A stretch of DNA of 14,757 bases, taken from positions 1,245 to 16,001 of the forward strand of contig DQBD01000297.1 in NCBI GenBank assembly GCA_003526065.1, read 5' to 3'. Numbering within the stretch: position 1 is the first letter of the stretch; each line of letters opens with the position of its first letter. The position numbers and the translations under genes are program-made. Positions 1 to 8,040 of the stretch are shown piece by piece. This stretch comes from Gammaproteobacteria bacterium (GTDB lineage Bacteria > Pseudomonadota > Gammaproteobacteria > Immundisolibacterales > Immundisolibacteraceae). The notes below the pieces were generated by a model. It made no database searches and was not told where the DNA came from. It worked only from the letters and a program-made list of their open reading frames with translations.

Positions 1-22
1 GGATTACTCCTAGGAGTAATCC
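1..22. repeat. Perfect 22-bp palindrome over the nifK stop codon
   Basis: The first 22 bases equal their own reverse complement. As RNA from the nifK strand this could fold into a 9-bp stem (GGATTACTC paired with GAGTAATCC) with a CUAG loop. It contains the last three nifK codons (Asp-Tyr-Ser) and the TAG stop. It could be a processing or attenuation hairpin at the nifK end, or a protein-binding site. The window ends here, so neither a following U-tract nor the next gene can be seen. Confidence 0.6.
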
Positions 23-1551
23 GTCTTGGACGGAACGTTCGTGTTCCTGTCGATCTCGTCGAAGATCTTGTCGAGAATCCACACCAGCACGTTCATGGCG
101 CCCTGATAGCCCCACACCGGGTAGCGGTGATGGTGGTGGCGGTCGAACACCGGGAAGCCGATGCGGATCAGTGGCGTGCCGGTGTCGCGCTCCAGGTACT
201 TGCCGTAGGTGTTGCCGATCAGGAAGTCGACCGGTTCGGTGAACAGCAGCGAGCGCATGTGCCACAGATCCTTGCCGGCGTAGGCGTTGCAGCTCTTGCC
301 GAAGGGCGAGCTGTCGAACAGCGCCTGCATCTTCGCGGCCCAGTCCTTGTTGCCGTTGGTGGCCAGGACGTGGGTCGGCTCGGCGCCCAGTTCCAAGAGG
401 AACGCCGCCAGGCCGTAGCACAGGTCGGGATCGCCGTAGATGGCGAACTTCTTGCCGTGGATGTGGGCGTTGGAGTCGGCGATGGCGTCGACCAGCCGGC
501 CGCGTTCCTTGGCCAGCGCTTCGGGGATCGCCTTGCCGGTGAGCTTGGAGATGCCCATCAGGAACTGATCGGTGGCGGCGATGCCGATGGGATGGTTGAA
601 CGCCAGCGTTTCCTGACCCTTGTCGGCACAGAAGTCCAGCGTCTTGGTGGTGCAGTATTCCTGCATGGAGACCGTGGCCTTGGCATTCAGCGCCGCGGCA
701 GCGTCGTCCAGCGTGGTGCCGCCGTCGTACATGCGGAACTCGCCGTCGGTGGGCGTATCCCACACGTCGGACGCATCGCACAGCAGGGTGTACTCGACGC
801 CCATGAGATCGAACATCCGCGCGATTTCGCGTTGGTTGCCGACGGTGTAGCCGTCGAAGCCGCCGATGAAGTTGATCTTCTCGTTCGGCGTCCGCTCGGG
901 CACCGGTACGGTGCCGGCCTTGCCGTCCCAGAAGTGCTTGAGCACGCCCAGCAGGGCGTTGTCGTAGCCGGTGATGTGGCTGCCGACGAAGGCCGGGGTG
1001 TGGGCGAAGGGCACGTCGAATTCTTCCGGCACCGAGCCCTTTTCCTTGGCGTTTTTGATGAACGCATTGAGGTCGTCACCGATGACCTCGGCCATGCAGG
1101 TGGTCGACACCGCGATCATCTTCGGCTGGTACATGGCGTAGGCGTTGGCCAGACCATCGACCATGTTGTTGAGGCCGCCGAACACGGCGGCGTCTTCGGT
1201 CATGCTGGAGGACACACAGGAGCTCGGCTCCTTGAAGTGCCGGCTGAAGTGGCTGCGGTAGTACGCCACGCAGCCCTGCGAGCCGTGCACGAACGGCAGC
1301 GTGCCCTCGAAGCCGACGGCCACGAAGACCGCCCCCAGCGGCTGGCAGGCCTTGGCCGGGTTTACGGTGAGCGCTTCGCGGGCGAAGTTCTTCTCACGGT
1401 ATTCCCAGGTCTTGGTCCATTCCCGGGCCTGTTCGAGCTTGTCGGATGGCTCGGGGTTCTCGAACTGTTTCTTGTTCTCGAACATCTCGATGTATTCCGG
1501 GCTGCGGAACAGGTTGAAATGGTCGAGCACGTTTTCAGCATTCTGGCTCAT
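10..1551 (-). CDS. nifK: Nitrogenase molybdenum-iron protein beta chain NifK
   Basis: Beta subunit of the NifD2K2 dinitrogenase, which reduces N2 to ammonia in the cytoplasm using electrons from NifH. The protein has 513 residues, normal for the family. The P-cluster ligands are visible: Cys69 (AKACQPLG), Cys94 ([12 protein letters not shown]) and Cys152 ([13 protein letters not shown]), with the matching serine Ser191 ([11 protein letters not shown]). The roughly 50-residue N-terminal extension before the first cysteine motif fits the group of common Mo nitrogenases. I chose the ATG at 1551 ([12 protein letters not shown]) because AGGAG lies 7 bases upstream; an in-frame extension to 1608 has an unrelated, Pro/Ser-rich sequence. 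It is the third gene of nifHDK, 92 bases after nifD, and should be transcribed from the nifH promoter. The stop codon lies inside a palindrome. Confidence 0.98.
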   Translation of the reverse strand: MSQNAENVLDHFNLFRSPEYIEMFENKKQFENPEPSDKLEQAREWTKTWEYREKNFAREALTVNPAKACQPLGAVFVAVGFEGTLPFVHGSQGCVAYYRSHFSRHFKEPSSCVSSSMTEDAAVFGGLNNMVDGLANAYAMYQPKMIAVSTTCMAEVIGDDLNAFIKNAKEKGSVPEEFDVPFAHTPAFVGSHITGYDNALLGVLKHFWDGKAGTVPVPERTPNEKINFIGGFDGYTVGNQREIARMFDLMGVEYTLLCDASDVWDTPTDGEFRMYDGGTTLDDAAAALNAKATVSMQEYCTTKTLDFCADKGQETLAFNHPIGIAATDQFLMGISKLTGKAIPEALAKERGRLVDAIADSNAHIHGKKFAIYGDPDLCYGLAAFLLELGAEPTHVLATNGNKDWAAKMQALFDSSPFGKSCNAYAGKDLWHMRSLLFTEPVDFLIGNTYGKYLERDTGTPLIRIGFPVFDRHHHHRYPVWGYQGAMNVLVWILDKIFDEIDRNTNVPSKTDYS

Positions 1552-1575
1552 GGTGCTACTCCTGCTGGAATCGGT

Positions 1576-1632
1576 AGGGTGGGCAGGGCGGCCCGGCCCA
1601 CCAGTCAATCAATCGGGTACGCCGCCCACCCT
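1576..1632 (-). repeat. Alternative hairpins in the nifD-nifK spacer
   Basis: The 92-base spacer holds the inverted repeat AGGGTGGGC (1576-1584) and GCCCACCCT (1624-1632), 9 bp around a 39-base loop. The same left arm can pair instead with GCCCACC at 1596-1602, giving a shorter 7-bp stem with an 11-base loop. The two folds exclude each other. The motif looks like a dispersed GC-rich palindromic repeat, but one copy cannot prove that. Possible roles are mRNA stability or the balance of NifD and NifK. Confidence 0.5.
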
Positions 1633-1643
1633 CCGTGTGCCGA

Positions 1644-3101
1644 TCAGGCAGCCTTCCACGGCGCCTGCGTCAGCGACCACACCGGGTTGTTGATGGCCAT
1701 GTCCATGTCGCGGGCGAAGATGGCGAAGCCGTCATAGCCGTGATACGGACCGGAATAGTCCCAGGAGTGCATCTGCCGGAACGGGAAGCCCATTTTCTGG
1801 AAGACGTACTTTTCCTTGATGCCCGAGGCCACCAGATCCGGCTGCAGCGCATCGACGAATTGCTCGAACTCGTAGCCGGTCACGTCGTCGTAGATCAGCG
1901 TGCCGTCCTTCACATAGTGGGTGGTGCGCTGGTAGTCGTCGTTGTGGCCGAACTCGTAGCCGGTGCCGATGACCTCCATGCCGAGATCCTCATAGGCGCC
2001 GATGACGTGCCGCGGGCGCAGACCGCCGACGAACAGCATCACCTTCTTGCCTTCCAGGCGCGGGCGGTATTTATCCACCACCGCCTGCATCAGCGGCTGG
2101 TACTTGGCGATGACGCGCTCGGCGCCTTCCTTGATCTTGTCGTCGAAGTGGCTGGCGATTTCGCGCAGACTGGCGGCGATCTTGGAGGGGCCGAAGAAAT
2201 TGTATTCCACCCACGGAATGCCGTACTTCTCTTCCATGTGCCGGCTGATGTAGTTCATCGACCGGTAGCAGTGCAGCACGTTGAGCTTGGCCTTGGGCGT
2301 GGCTTCCAGCTCGGCCAGAGAGCCGTCTCCGGACCACTGCGCGATCACGCGCAGACCCATTTCTTCGAGCAGGATGCGCGAGGACCAGGCATCACCGCCG
2401 ATGTTGTAGTCGCCGATGATGGCGACGTCATACGGCGTGGCCTCGAAGGTGGTTTTCTCGGGATCGAGCTTGTCGAACACCCAGTCGCGGATGGAGTCAT
2501 TCGCGATGTGGTGGCCGAGCGACTGGGACACGCCCCGGAAGCCCTCGCAGCGCACCGGCACGATGGTCTTGCCTTCGTATTGCTTGGACTTCGACTTGGA
2601 CACGGCCTCGATGTCATCGCCGATCAGGCCGATCGGGCATTCCGACTGCACGGTGATGCCGTGGTTCAGCGGAAACAGGTCCTGGATTTCATCGATGATC
2701 TTGGCGAGCTTCTTGTCGCCGCCGAACACGATGTCCTTTTCCTGGAAATCGGATGTGAACTGCATGGTCACGAAGGTGTCCACGCCGGTGGTGCCGATGT
2801 AGTAGTTGCGCCGCGCGGCCCAGGAATACTGGCCGCAGCCCACCGGACCGTGGGAGATGTGGATCATGTCCTTGATCGGGCCCCACACCACGCCCTTGGA
2901 GCCGGCGTAGGCGCAACCGCGAATGGTCATGACGCCGGGAATCGACTTGACGTTGGATTTCACGCCGCAGTCGGACTTGCCTTCTTCATAGGTGCCGAGG
3001 TGCTTGCCGCGGCGCTTGGCCGTCTTGTCGGGATAGACCGACAGCACCTCGTCCACCAGCGCCTTGTTGCGCGCCTTGGTTTCTTCGACAGTCATGCTCA
3101 T
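1644..3101 (-). CDS. nifD: Nitrogenase molybdenum-iron protein alpha chain NifD
   Basis: Alpha subunit of dinitrogenase; it carries the FeMo-cofactor where N2 is reduced and shares the P-cluster with NifK. The protein has 485 residues, as expected. P-cluster cysteines are Cys63 (RGCAYAG), Cys89 ([11 protein letters not shown]) and Cys155 ([12 protein letters not shown]). FeMo-co ligands are Cys278 ([10 protein letters not shown]) and His445 ([18 protein letters not shown]). The cofactor-pocket residues Gln193 and His197 are present in [18 protein letters not shown], so this is a molybdenum-type, catalytically competent enzyme. The ATG at 3101 has GGAGG 5 bases upstream; a second ATG two codons later (3095) is less well placed. 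It lies 57 bases after nifH, with a strong hairpin in the spacer, and is probably expressed from the nifH sigma-54 promoter. Confidence 0.98.
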   Translation of the reverse strand: MSMTVEETKARNKALVDEVLSVYPDKTAKRRGKHLGTYEEGKSDCGVKSNVKSIPGVMTIRGCAYAGSKGVVWGPIKDMIHISHGPVGCGQYSWAARRNYYIGTTGVDTFVTMQFTSDFQEKDIVFGGDKKLAKIIDEIQDLFPLNHGITVQSECPIGLIGDDIEAVSKSKSKQYEGKTIVPVRCEGFRGVSQSLGHHIANDSIRDWVFDKLDPEKTTFEATPYDVAIIGDYNIGGDAWSSRILLEEMGLRVIAQWSGDGSLAELEATPKAKLNVLHCYRSMNYISRHMEEKYGIPWVEYNFFGPSKIAASLREIASHFDDKIKEGAERVIAKYQPLMQAVVDKYRPRLEGKKVMLFVGGLRPRHVIGAYEDLGMEVIGTGYEFGHNDDYQRTTHYVKDGTLIYDDVTGYEFEQFVDALQPDLVASGIKEKYVFQKMGFPFRQMHSWDYSGPYHGYDGFAIFARDMDMAINNPVWSLTQAPWKAA

Positions 3102-3124
3102 GGGAGCCTCCAGAGGGAAAAGAG

Positions 3125-3147
3125 GCCGGGCGGATGAGCCGCCCGGC
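3125..3147 (-). promoter_or_regulatory. Hairpin between nifH and nifD
   Basis: On the transcript strand GCCGGGCGG pairs with CCGCCCGGC over 9 bp around a 5-base loop. It starts 11 bases after the nifH stop and is followed by CTCTTTTCCC and then the nifD ribosome binding site. Hairpins after nifH are known in other diazotrophs to protect nifH mRNA. With only four U residues this is more likely a processing or partial termination element than a full terminator. It would help the cell make more NifH than NifDK. Confidence 0.75.
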
Positions 3148-3158
3148 GGAAACCGGCT

Positions 3159-4187
<1,029 letters not shown>

Positions 4188-4199
4188 TCAATCGATATT

Positions 4200-4212
4200 C
4201 AAGAGCCTGATT
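4200..4212 (-). promoter_or_regulatory. Probable IHF binding site
   Basis: On the minus strand AATCAGGCTCTTG matches the IHF consensus WATCAA-N4-TTR at 8 of 9 defined positions. It sits in an AT-rich stretch between the NifA sites and the nifH promoter, where IHF bends DNA so that NifA can contact sigma-54 polymerase at known nifH promoters. Confidence 0.5.
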
Positions 4213-4262
4213 TTCAAGGATATTTTCGGAGTTCTGCGCGCCGTGATGGCCGCGTCGCCGGC

Positions 4263-4278
4263 TGTGACAAACCCGACA
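4263..4278. promoter_or_regulatory. NifA upstream activator site 1
   Basis: A perfect TGT-N10-ACA match (TGTGACAAACCCGACA), the binding motif of NifA, the sigma-54 activator of nif genes. Its centre is about 115 bp upstream of the predicted nifH start point and about 145 bp from that of the divergent candidate promoter. Confidence 0.88.
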
Positions 4279-4292
4279 TCACCCCGCCTGTC

Positions 4293-4308
4293 TGTCTGAA
4301 ACAAAACA
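4293..4308. promoter_or_regulatory. NifA upstream activator site 2
   Basis: A second perfect TGT-N10-ACA match (TGTCTGAAACAAAACA), centred 30 bp from site 1, close to three helical turns, so both sites face about the same side of the DNA. It is about 145 bp from the nifH start point and about 115 bp from the divergent candidate start point, so it may serve both directions. Confidence 0.85.
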
Positions 4309-4388
4309 TCCCGCGGGGCGCCTTCGGACAACGCGGCCGCGGCCGACGCGGGCGGCGCAGCGACCCGGGATTCAAGGCGGCGCCGGCG

Positions 4389-4404
4389 CGGTATGGATGT
4401 TGCT
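4389..4404 (+). promoter_or_regulatory. Candidate divergent sigma-54 promoter
   Basis: CGGTAT-GGATG-TTGCT keeps the essential GG-N10-GC spacing and a good -12 element, but the -24 element matches the consensus at only three of six bases. The predicted start point is near 4415, about 58 bases before the receiver-like gene. The main argument for it is geometry: the NifA sites lie at about the same distances as from the nifH promoter. Confidence 0.4.
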
Positions 4405-4472
4405 TGGGACCCCTGATGAGCCGGCGGCCGGGCGCGGCTCACCCCCTGCATCCCGGATCGGAGGACATCCCC

Positions 4473-4871
4473 ATGCAAATCGGAGTGGAAAGCGCCCGCG
4501 CGGTCGAAAACCGTCGCGTCTTCGTCGTGGACAGTGACGAAATCATTCGCGCCGCACTGCAGTTCATGCTGCACGACGAAAACGAGGCCCATGAGATCGA
4601 GTCGATGGATGCCGCGATCCAGAAAGCCGCCGATTGGCCACCGGATCTGATTCTGGTGGGGCAGGAACTGCTGAGATCCGCTGGTTCGTCGGCGGTGCTG
4701 GAACGGCTGAAGGCCACGCTCGGGCCGGTGCCGGTCGTGCTGGTCGGCGATACCGCTGATGCGGCGGTCTGCCAGGCCCTCGACGGCGGCGCGCAGGCTG
4801 TGATCCCGCTTCCGCTCAAGCTCGAATCGGTGCGCGCGGCGGTGGATCAGGCGCTGGGACGCCGTGCCTGA
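4473..4871 (+). CDS. Atypical receiver-domain protein without the phosphoacceptor aspartate
   Basis: A 132-residue protein made of one CheY-like receiver domain (about 14-128) and no output domain. The first strand and acidic pocket are present (RRVFVVDSDE, Asp20 and Asp22). The third strand reads PDLILVGQE, so the position that is normally the phosphorylated Asp is Gly63. The conserved Thr/Ser after strand four (VPVVLVGDT) and the Lys after strand five (GAQAVIPLPL) also seem to be replaced. It therefore probably does not take part in a normal phosphorelay and may act by binding a partner. The ATG at 4473 has GGAGG 8 bases upstream. It is divergent from nifH and upstream of the ISC operon, so a role in nitrogen-fixation control is plausible but not shown. 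I know no named family for it. Confidence 0.85.
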   Translation: MQIGVESARAVENRRVFVVDSDEIIRAALQFMLHDENEAHEIESMDAAIQKAADWPPDLILVGQELLRSAGSSAVLERLKATLGPVPVVLVGDTADAAVCQALDGGAQAVIPLPLKLESVRAAVDQALGRRA

Positions 4872-4918
4872 GGTGGGAAAACGAGGTGCGCAGGCTCTGG
4901 CGGATGTCGGCCATGATT

Positions 4919-4934
4919 TGTCGGATTCGCGACA
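4919..4934. promoter_or_regulatory. NifA upstream activator site of the ISC operon
   Basis: TGTCGGATTCGCGACA is a perfect TGT-N10-ACA match and part of a wider dyad, TTGTCG...CGACAA (4918-4935). Its centre is about 122 bp upstream of the predicted start point of the operon, a normal NifA distance. A weak IHF-like match (7 of 9 positions, minus strand, 4967-4979) lies between this site and the promoter. Confidence 0.82.
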
Positions 4935-5022
4935 AGGCCGCCGGGTTCAGGAAGCAGGATCCGGCGCCGCGATTTGATTCGGATCATCGCCAATCCAAAC
5001 ACTTAAGCGGTCCGGCGCAGAT

Positions 5023-5038
5023 TGGCACACGCATTGCT
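5023..5038 (+). promoter_or_regulatory. Sigma-54 promoter of the ISC operon
   Basis: TGGCAC-ACGCA-TTGCT matches the sigma-54 consensus fully, with 10 bases between GG (5024-5025) and GC (5036-5037). The predicted start point is about 5049, about 52 bases before the iscS ATG. With the NifA site upstream this predicts induction under nitrogen-fixing conditions. I see no convincing sigma-70 promoter in this gap, but one cannot be excluded by eye. The rest of the 229-base gap after the receiver gene shows no gene. Confidence 0.92.
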
Positions 5039-5100
5039 CAAGACCCTGTAGAAGCCTTGCACCGCAGGGCAGGAATCCTGATCACACAGGGGTGTTCGAT

Positions 5101-6324
5101 ATGACCAGCGCCCGCCGCCTTCCCGTTTACCTCGACTATTCCGCCACCACGCCGGTGGCGCCGCAGGTCGCGGAAAAGATGATTCCCTACCTGACGGATA
5201 TGTTCGGCAATCCGGCCAGTCGTACGCATGCCTATGGCTGGCAGGCCGAGCAGGCGGTCGAAACGGCTCGGGAACAGGTGGCCGCGCTGGTCGGTGCGGA
5301 TCCCAAGGAAATCATCTGGACCTCGGGCGCCACCGAATCGGACAACCTGGCCATCAAGGGCGCGGCGCAGTTCTACCGCGGCAAAGGCAACCACCTGATC
5401 ACCCTCTCCACGGAACACAAAGCCGTGCTGGACCCGATGCGGGAGCTGGAGCGGGACGGTTTCGTGGTGACCTACCTCGATCCCGAGAGCAGCGGTCTGC
5501 TGAATCTCGATAGCTTCACCAGCGCCCTCACCCCCCAGACCATCCTGGTGTCGGTGATGCTGGTGAACAACGAGATCGGAGTCATCCAGGACATTGCCGC
5601 GATCGGCGCGATCTGCCGCGAGCGCGGGATTCTGTTTCACGTCGATGCCGCCCAGGCACCGGGCAAGATGCCGATCGACCTCAAGACCCTGCCGGTCGAT
5701 CTGATGTCGTTCTCGGCCCACAAACTCTACGGCCCCAAGGGTATCGGCGCCCTGTACGTCCGGCGCCGGCCGCGCGTGCACCTGACCCCGCTGATTCACG
5801 GCGGCGGTCACGAACGCGGTCTGCGTTCCGGCACCCTGCCCACCCACCAGATTGTCGGCATGGGCGAGGCGTATCGTCTGGCCGGCGAGTTGATGGCGAG
5901 CGAGAACGAACGCATCCGTGCCCTGCGCGACCGCTTTCTCACCGGTATCGCGGACATCGACGAGGTCTACGTCAACGGTGATCTCGAAGCGCGCGTGCCG
6001 CACAACCTCAATATCAGCTTCAACTTCGTCGAAGGCGAATCGCTGATGATGGCCGTCAAGGATCTGGCCGTTTCCAGCGGCTCGGCCTGCACCTCGGCAA
6101 GCCTGGAACCCTCGCATGTGCTGCGTGCCCTGGGTCGCAGCGACGAACTGGCGCACAGCTCGCTGCGTATCACGCTGGGCCGTTATACCACCGCCCAGGA
6201 CATCGATTTCGCGGTCGCGCTGCTCAAAGACAAGGTCGCCAAGCTGCGTGCGCTCTCGCCCCTCTGGGACATGCATCTGCAAGGCATCGATTTGAACACG
6301 GTGCAGTGGGCGGCCGCTCACTGA
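5101..6324 (+). CDS. iscS: Cysteine desulfurase IscS
   Basis: PLP enzyme that takes sulfur from L-cysteine, leaving alanine, and passes it as persulfide to the scaffold IscU. The protein has 407 residues (E. coli IscS 404). The PLP lysine is Lys208 ([18 protein letters not shown]) and the persulfide cysteine is Cys330 in the long flexible loop [21 protein letters not shown]. The C-terminal end ([18 protein letters not shown]) is the IscS-type tail that docks IscU, so this is an IscS and not a NifS, despite the nif setting. ATG at 5101 has AGGGG 8 bases upstream; a GTG at 5092 overlaps that site and is unlikely. First gene of the operon, with a sigma-54 promoter and a NifA site upstream and no iscR before it. 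Confidence 0.96.
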   Translation: MTSARRLPVYLDYSATTPVAPQVAEKMIPYLTDMFGNPASRTHAYGWQAEQAVETAREQVAALVGADPKEIIWTSGATESDNLAIKGAAQFYRGKGNHLITLSTEHKAVLDPMRELERDGFVVTYLDPESSGLLNLDSFTSALTPQTILVSVMLVNNEIGVIQDIAAIGAICRERGILFHVDAAQAPGKMPIDLKTLPVDLMSFSAHKLYGPKGIGALYVRRRPRVHLTPLIHGGGHERGLRSGTLPTHQIVGMGEAYRLAGELMASENERIRALRDRFLTGIADIDEVYVNGDLEARVPHNLNISFNFVEGESLMMAVKDLAVSSGSACTSASLEPSHVLRALGRSDELAHSSLRITLGRYTTAQDIDFAVALLKDKVAKLRALSPLWDMHLQGIDLNTVQWAAAH

Positions 6325-6346
6325 GTCATCTGAAGGAGGTCATCCC

Positions 6347-6760
6347 ATGGCTTATAGCGACAAGGTAATGGATCACTACGACAACCCGCGCAACGTCGGC
6401 AACTTCGACACCGGCGAGACCGCTGTCGGCACCGGCATGGTCGGTGCCCCGGCCTGCGGGGACGTGATGCGGCTGCAGATCAAGGTGAGCCCCGAGGGCA
6501 TCATCGAAGATGCGCGCTTCAAGACCTACGGCTGTGGTTCGGCCATCGCGTCCAGTTCGCTGGTCACCGAATGGGTGAAAGGCAAGACGCTCGATGAGGC
6601 GCTCACGATCAAGAACGCCGACATTGCCGAGGAGTTGGCTCTGCCACCGGTGAAGATCCATTGCTCGGTGCTGGCCGAGGATGCCATCAAGGCGGCGATC
6701 ACCGATTACCGCAGCAAACAGGGAGGCGATGCCTCCGAATCCGCCGCCTCGGCGGCCTGA
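6347..6760 (+). CDS. iscU: Iron-sulfur cluster scaffold IscU
   Basis: Scaffold on which [2Fe-2S] and [4Fe-4S] clusters are built from IscS sulfur and iron. It has 137 residues; ligand cysteines are Cys37 (GAPACGDVM), Cys63 ([12 protein letters not shown]) and Cys106 ([11 protein letters not shown]), with Asp39 next to the first. LPPVK (99-103) is the HscA recognition motif, so the chaperone pair encoded downstream should act on it. It is a stand-alone IscU, without the ferredoxin-like and Nfu domains of NifU. The C-terminus carries about nine more residues than the E. coli protein, rich in Ala and Ser ([12 protein letters not shown]), probably disordered. AAGGAGG lies 7 bases before the ATG; the gap from iscS is 22 bases. 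Confidence 0.97.
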   Translation: MAYSDKVMDHYDNPRNVGNFDTGETAVGTGMVGAPACGDVMRLQIKVSPEGIIEDARFKTYGCGSAIASSSLVTEWVKGKTLDEALTIKNADIAEELALPPVKIHCSVLAEDAIKAAITDYRSKQGGDASESAASAA

Positions 6761-6782
6761 TCCAATTCCCGGGAGAATCGTT

Positions 6783-7136
6783 ATGTCTGCCGTCGCCACA
6801 CCGACCCCCGCTCCGCTGCAGTTGACGCTCAGCGCCATCGGCAAGATCAAGGAGCTGCTCAGCGAGGAAAACAACGCCGATCTCAAGCTGCGGGTTTATG
6901 TCACCGGCGGCGGCTGTTCGGGTTTCAGCTATGGCTTCGCGTTCGAGGAAACCAGCGCCGAGGATGACAGCCTGTTCGCGCAGGATGGCGTCGCGGTGGT
7001 CGTCGATCCGATGAGCTTTGCCTATCTGGCCGGCGCCGAGGTCGATTTCGAGGAAGGGCTTGAAGGCGCCCGTTTCATCATCCGCAACCCCAATGCCAAG
7101 ACCACGTGTGGCTGCGGCAGCTCGTTTTCGGTGTGA
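6783..7136 (+). CDS. erpA: A-type iron-sulfur carrier, ErpA-like
   Basis: Carrier protein that takes clusters from the scaffold and gives them to target apo-proteins. It has 117 residues with the three conserved cysteines Cys45 ([13 protein letters not shown]), Cys109 and Cys111 ([16 protein letters not shown]). The strand [15 protein letters not shown], the stretch [31 protein letters not shown] and the end CGCGSSFS follow ErpA more closely than IscA. The N-terminus ([11 protein letters not shown]) is longer and low in complexity. GGGAG lies 7 bases before the ATG. It sits where iscA normally stands, directly followed by a true IscA-type gene, so the operon codes for two A-type carriers. ErpA is usually encoded elsewhere in the genome. 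Confidence 0.85.
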   Translation: MSAVATPTPAPLQLTLSAIGKIKELLSEENNADLKLRVYVTGGGCSGFSYGFAFEETSAEDDSLFAQDGVAVVVDPMSFAYLAGAEVDFEEGLEGARFIIRNPNAKTTCGCGSSFSV

Positions 7137-7146
7137 GGAATCGGTC

Positions 7147-7476
7147 ATGAGTGTGACATTGACGGAACGTGCCGCGGCCAGGATGCAGCGTTCGCTGGCC
7201 GGACGCGGCAAGGGGCTCGGCATCCGGCTGGGCGTCAAGACCAGTGGCTGCTCGGGCATGAGCTACGTAATGGAGTTCGTCGACGAGGTCGATGACGGCG
7301 ACGCATGCTTCGAAAGCCAGGGCATGACGGTCGTGATCGACGCTCGCAGCATGCCGTATCTGATGGGTACCACGCTCGATTTCGTGCGCGAAGGCCTCAA
7401 CGAGGGCTTCAAGTTCGAGAATCCCAACGCAAAGAGCGCCTGCGGCTGTGGCGAAAGCTTCAGCGTCAGTGCCTGA
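7147..7476 (+). CDS. iscA: A-type iron-sulfur carrier IscA
   Basis: Second A-type carrier, 109 residues, with Cys35 ([17 protein letters not shown]), Cys99 and Cys101 ([12 protein letters not shown]). The region [21 protein letters not shown] is typical of IscA. It should transfer clusters from IscU, mainly toward [4Fe-4S] targets, perhaps nitrogenase maturation proteins. Only 10 bases separate it from the ErpA-like gene; AGGAA at 7136-7140 overlaps the end of that stop codon and is 6 bases before the ATG, so translation is probably coupled. A longer in-frame reading from 7018 overlaps the upstream gene and is rejected. Confidence 0.94.
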   Translation: MSVTLTERAAARMQRSLAGRGKGLGIRLGVKTSGCSGMSYVMEFVDEVDDGDACFESQGMTVVIDARSMPYLMGTTLDFVREGLNEGFKFENPNAKSACGCGESFSVSA

Positions 7477-7503
7477 ACACGAAAACGCCTGAGGTCATTC
7501 GTC

Positions 7504-8040
7504 ATGACAGCAATGGTCGCGATCGACTATTTCGCGGTGTTCGGCTTGCCGCCTGCGTTCGCGCAGGACCTGACCGAGCTCGAGCACCGCTATCTCGACC
7601 TGCAGCGGCACGCCCATCCGGATCGCTATGCGCATCAGGATGCTGCGCAGCGCCGTGCCGCCGCCGAGGCGGCGGCGCACATCAACGAAGCCTATCGGCA
7701 GCTCAAGGATCCACTAGCCCGTTCCACCCACCTGCTTGCCTTGCGTGGGGTGGAGGTCTTGTCCGCCGGTTCCATCCCCTTGCCGGCGGACTTTCTTCTT
7801 CAACAGATGGATTGGCACGAAGCGCTCGACACTGCCCGTCGAGCCGGCGATGCCAGCCAGCTCAGCGGCCTGACTCGGGACCTGCGCGCCGAATGGGCGC
7901 GCCTCGAATCCCGGCTGTCCAGGGCGCTCGACGAGGGCGGCGACAATGCGGACGCCGCGGCCACCGTGCGCCAGCTCATGTTCCTGCGCCGATTGATCGA
8001 ACAGGCGCAGAGCGCGCTCGATGCCGAGGAGTTGTCATGA
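7504..8040 (+). CDS. hscB: Co-chaperone HscB (J-domain protein)
   Basis: J-protein that brings cluster-loaded IscU to HscA and stimulates its ATPase. It has 178 residues (E. coli 171). The N-terminal J domain (about 7-80) holds the HPD motif at 38-40 (HAHPDRY); the C-terminal part (about 90-170) is the helical IscU-binding domain, with [14 protein letters not shown] like the family sequence. GAGGT lies 8 bases before the ATG. The stop overlaps the hscA start as ATGA, so the two are translationally coupled. Confidence 0.95.
   Translation: MTAMVAIDYFAVFGLPPAFAQDLTELEHRYLDLQRHAHPDRYAHQDAAQRRAAAEAAAHINEAYRQLKDPLARSTHLLALRGVEVLSAGSIPLPADFLLQQMDWHEALDTARRAGDASQLSGLTRDLRAEWARLESRLSRALDEGGDNADAAATVRQLMFLRRLIEQAQSALDAEELS

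Noticed and set aside
127..3137. Long plus-strand open frames (536 and 500 codons) opposite nifK and nifD
   Set aside because: They lie fully antisense to genes with intact catalytic motifs. Their products are rich in Val, His, Gly and Ala, as expected of shadow frames in GC-rich DNA, and no family motif is visible.
4886..5104. Small open frame of 72 codons between the receiver gene and iscS
   Set aside because: It crosses the NifA site and the sigma-54 promoter, has no ribosome binding site and overlaps the iscS start.
5038..6321. Minus-strand open frame of 427 codons opposite iscS
   Set aside because: It is antisense to a gene with intact PLP lysine and active cysteine, runs over the sigma-54 promoter region's end, and shows no protein family features.
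7305..8036. In-frame extension of hscA giving an 868-residue protein
   Set aside because: The extra part runs through iscA and hscB in another frame and has a low-complexity Arg/Ala/Pro-rich sequence. The ATG at 8037 gives the normal HscA length and start.
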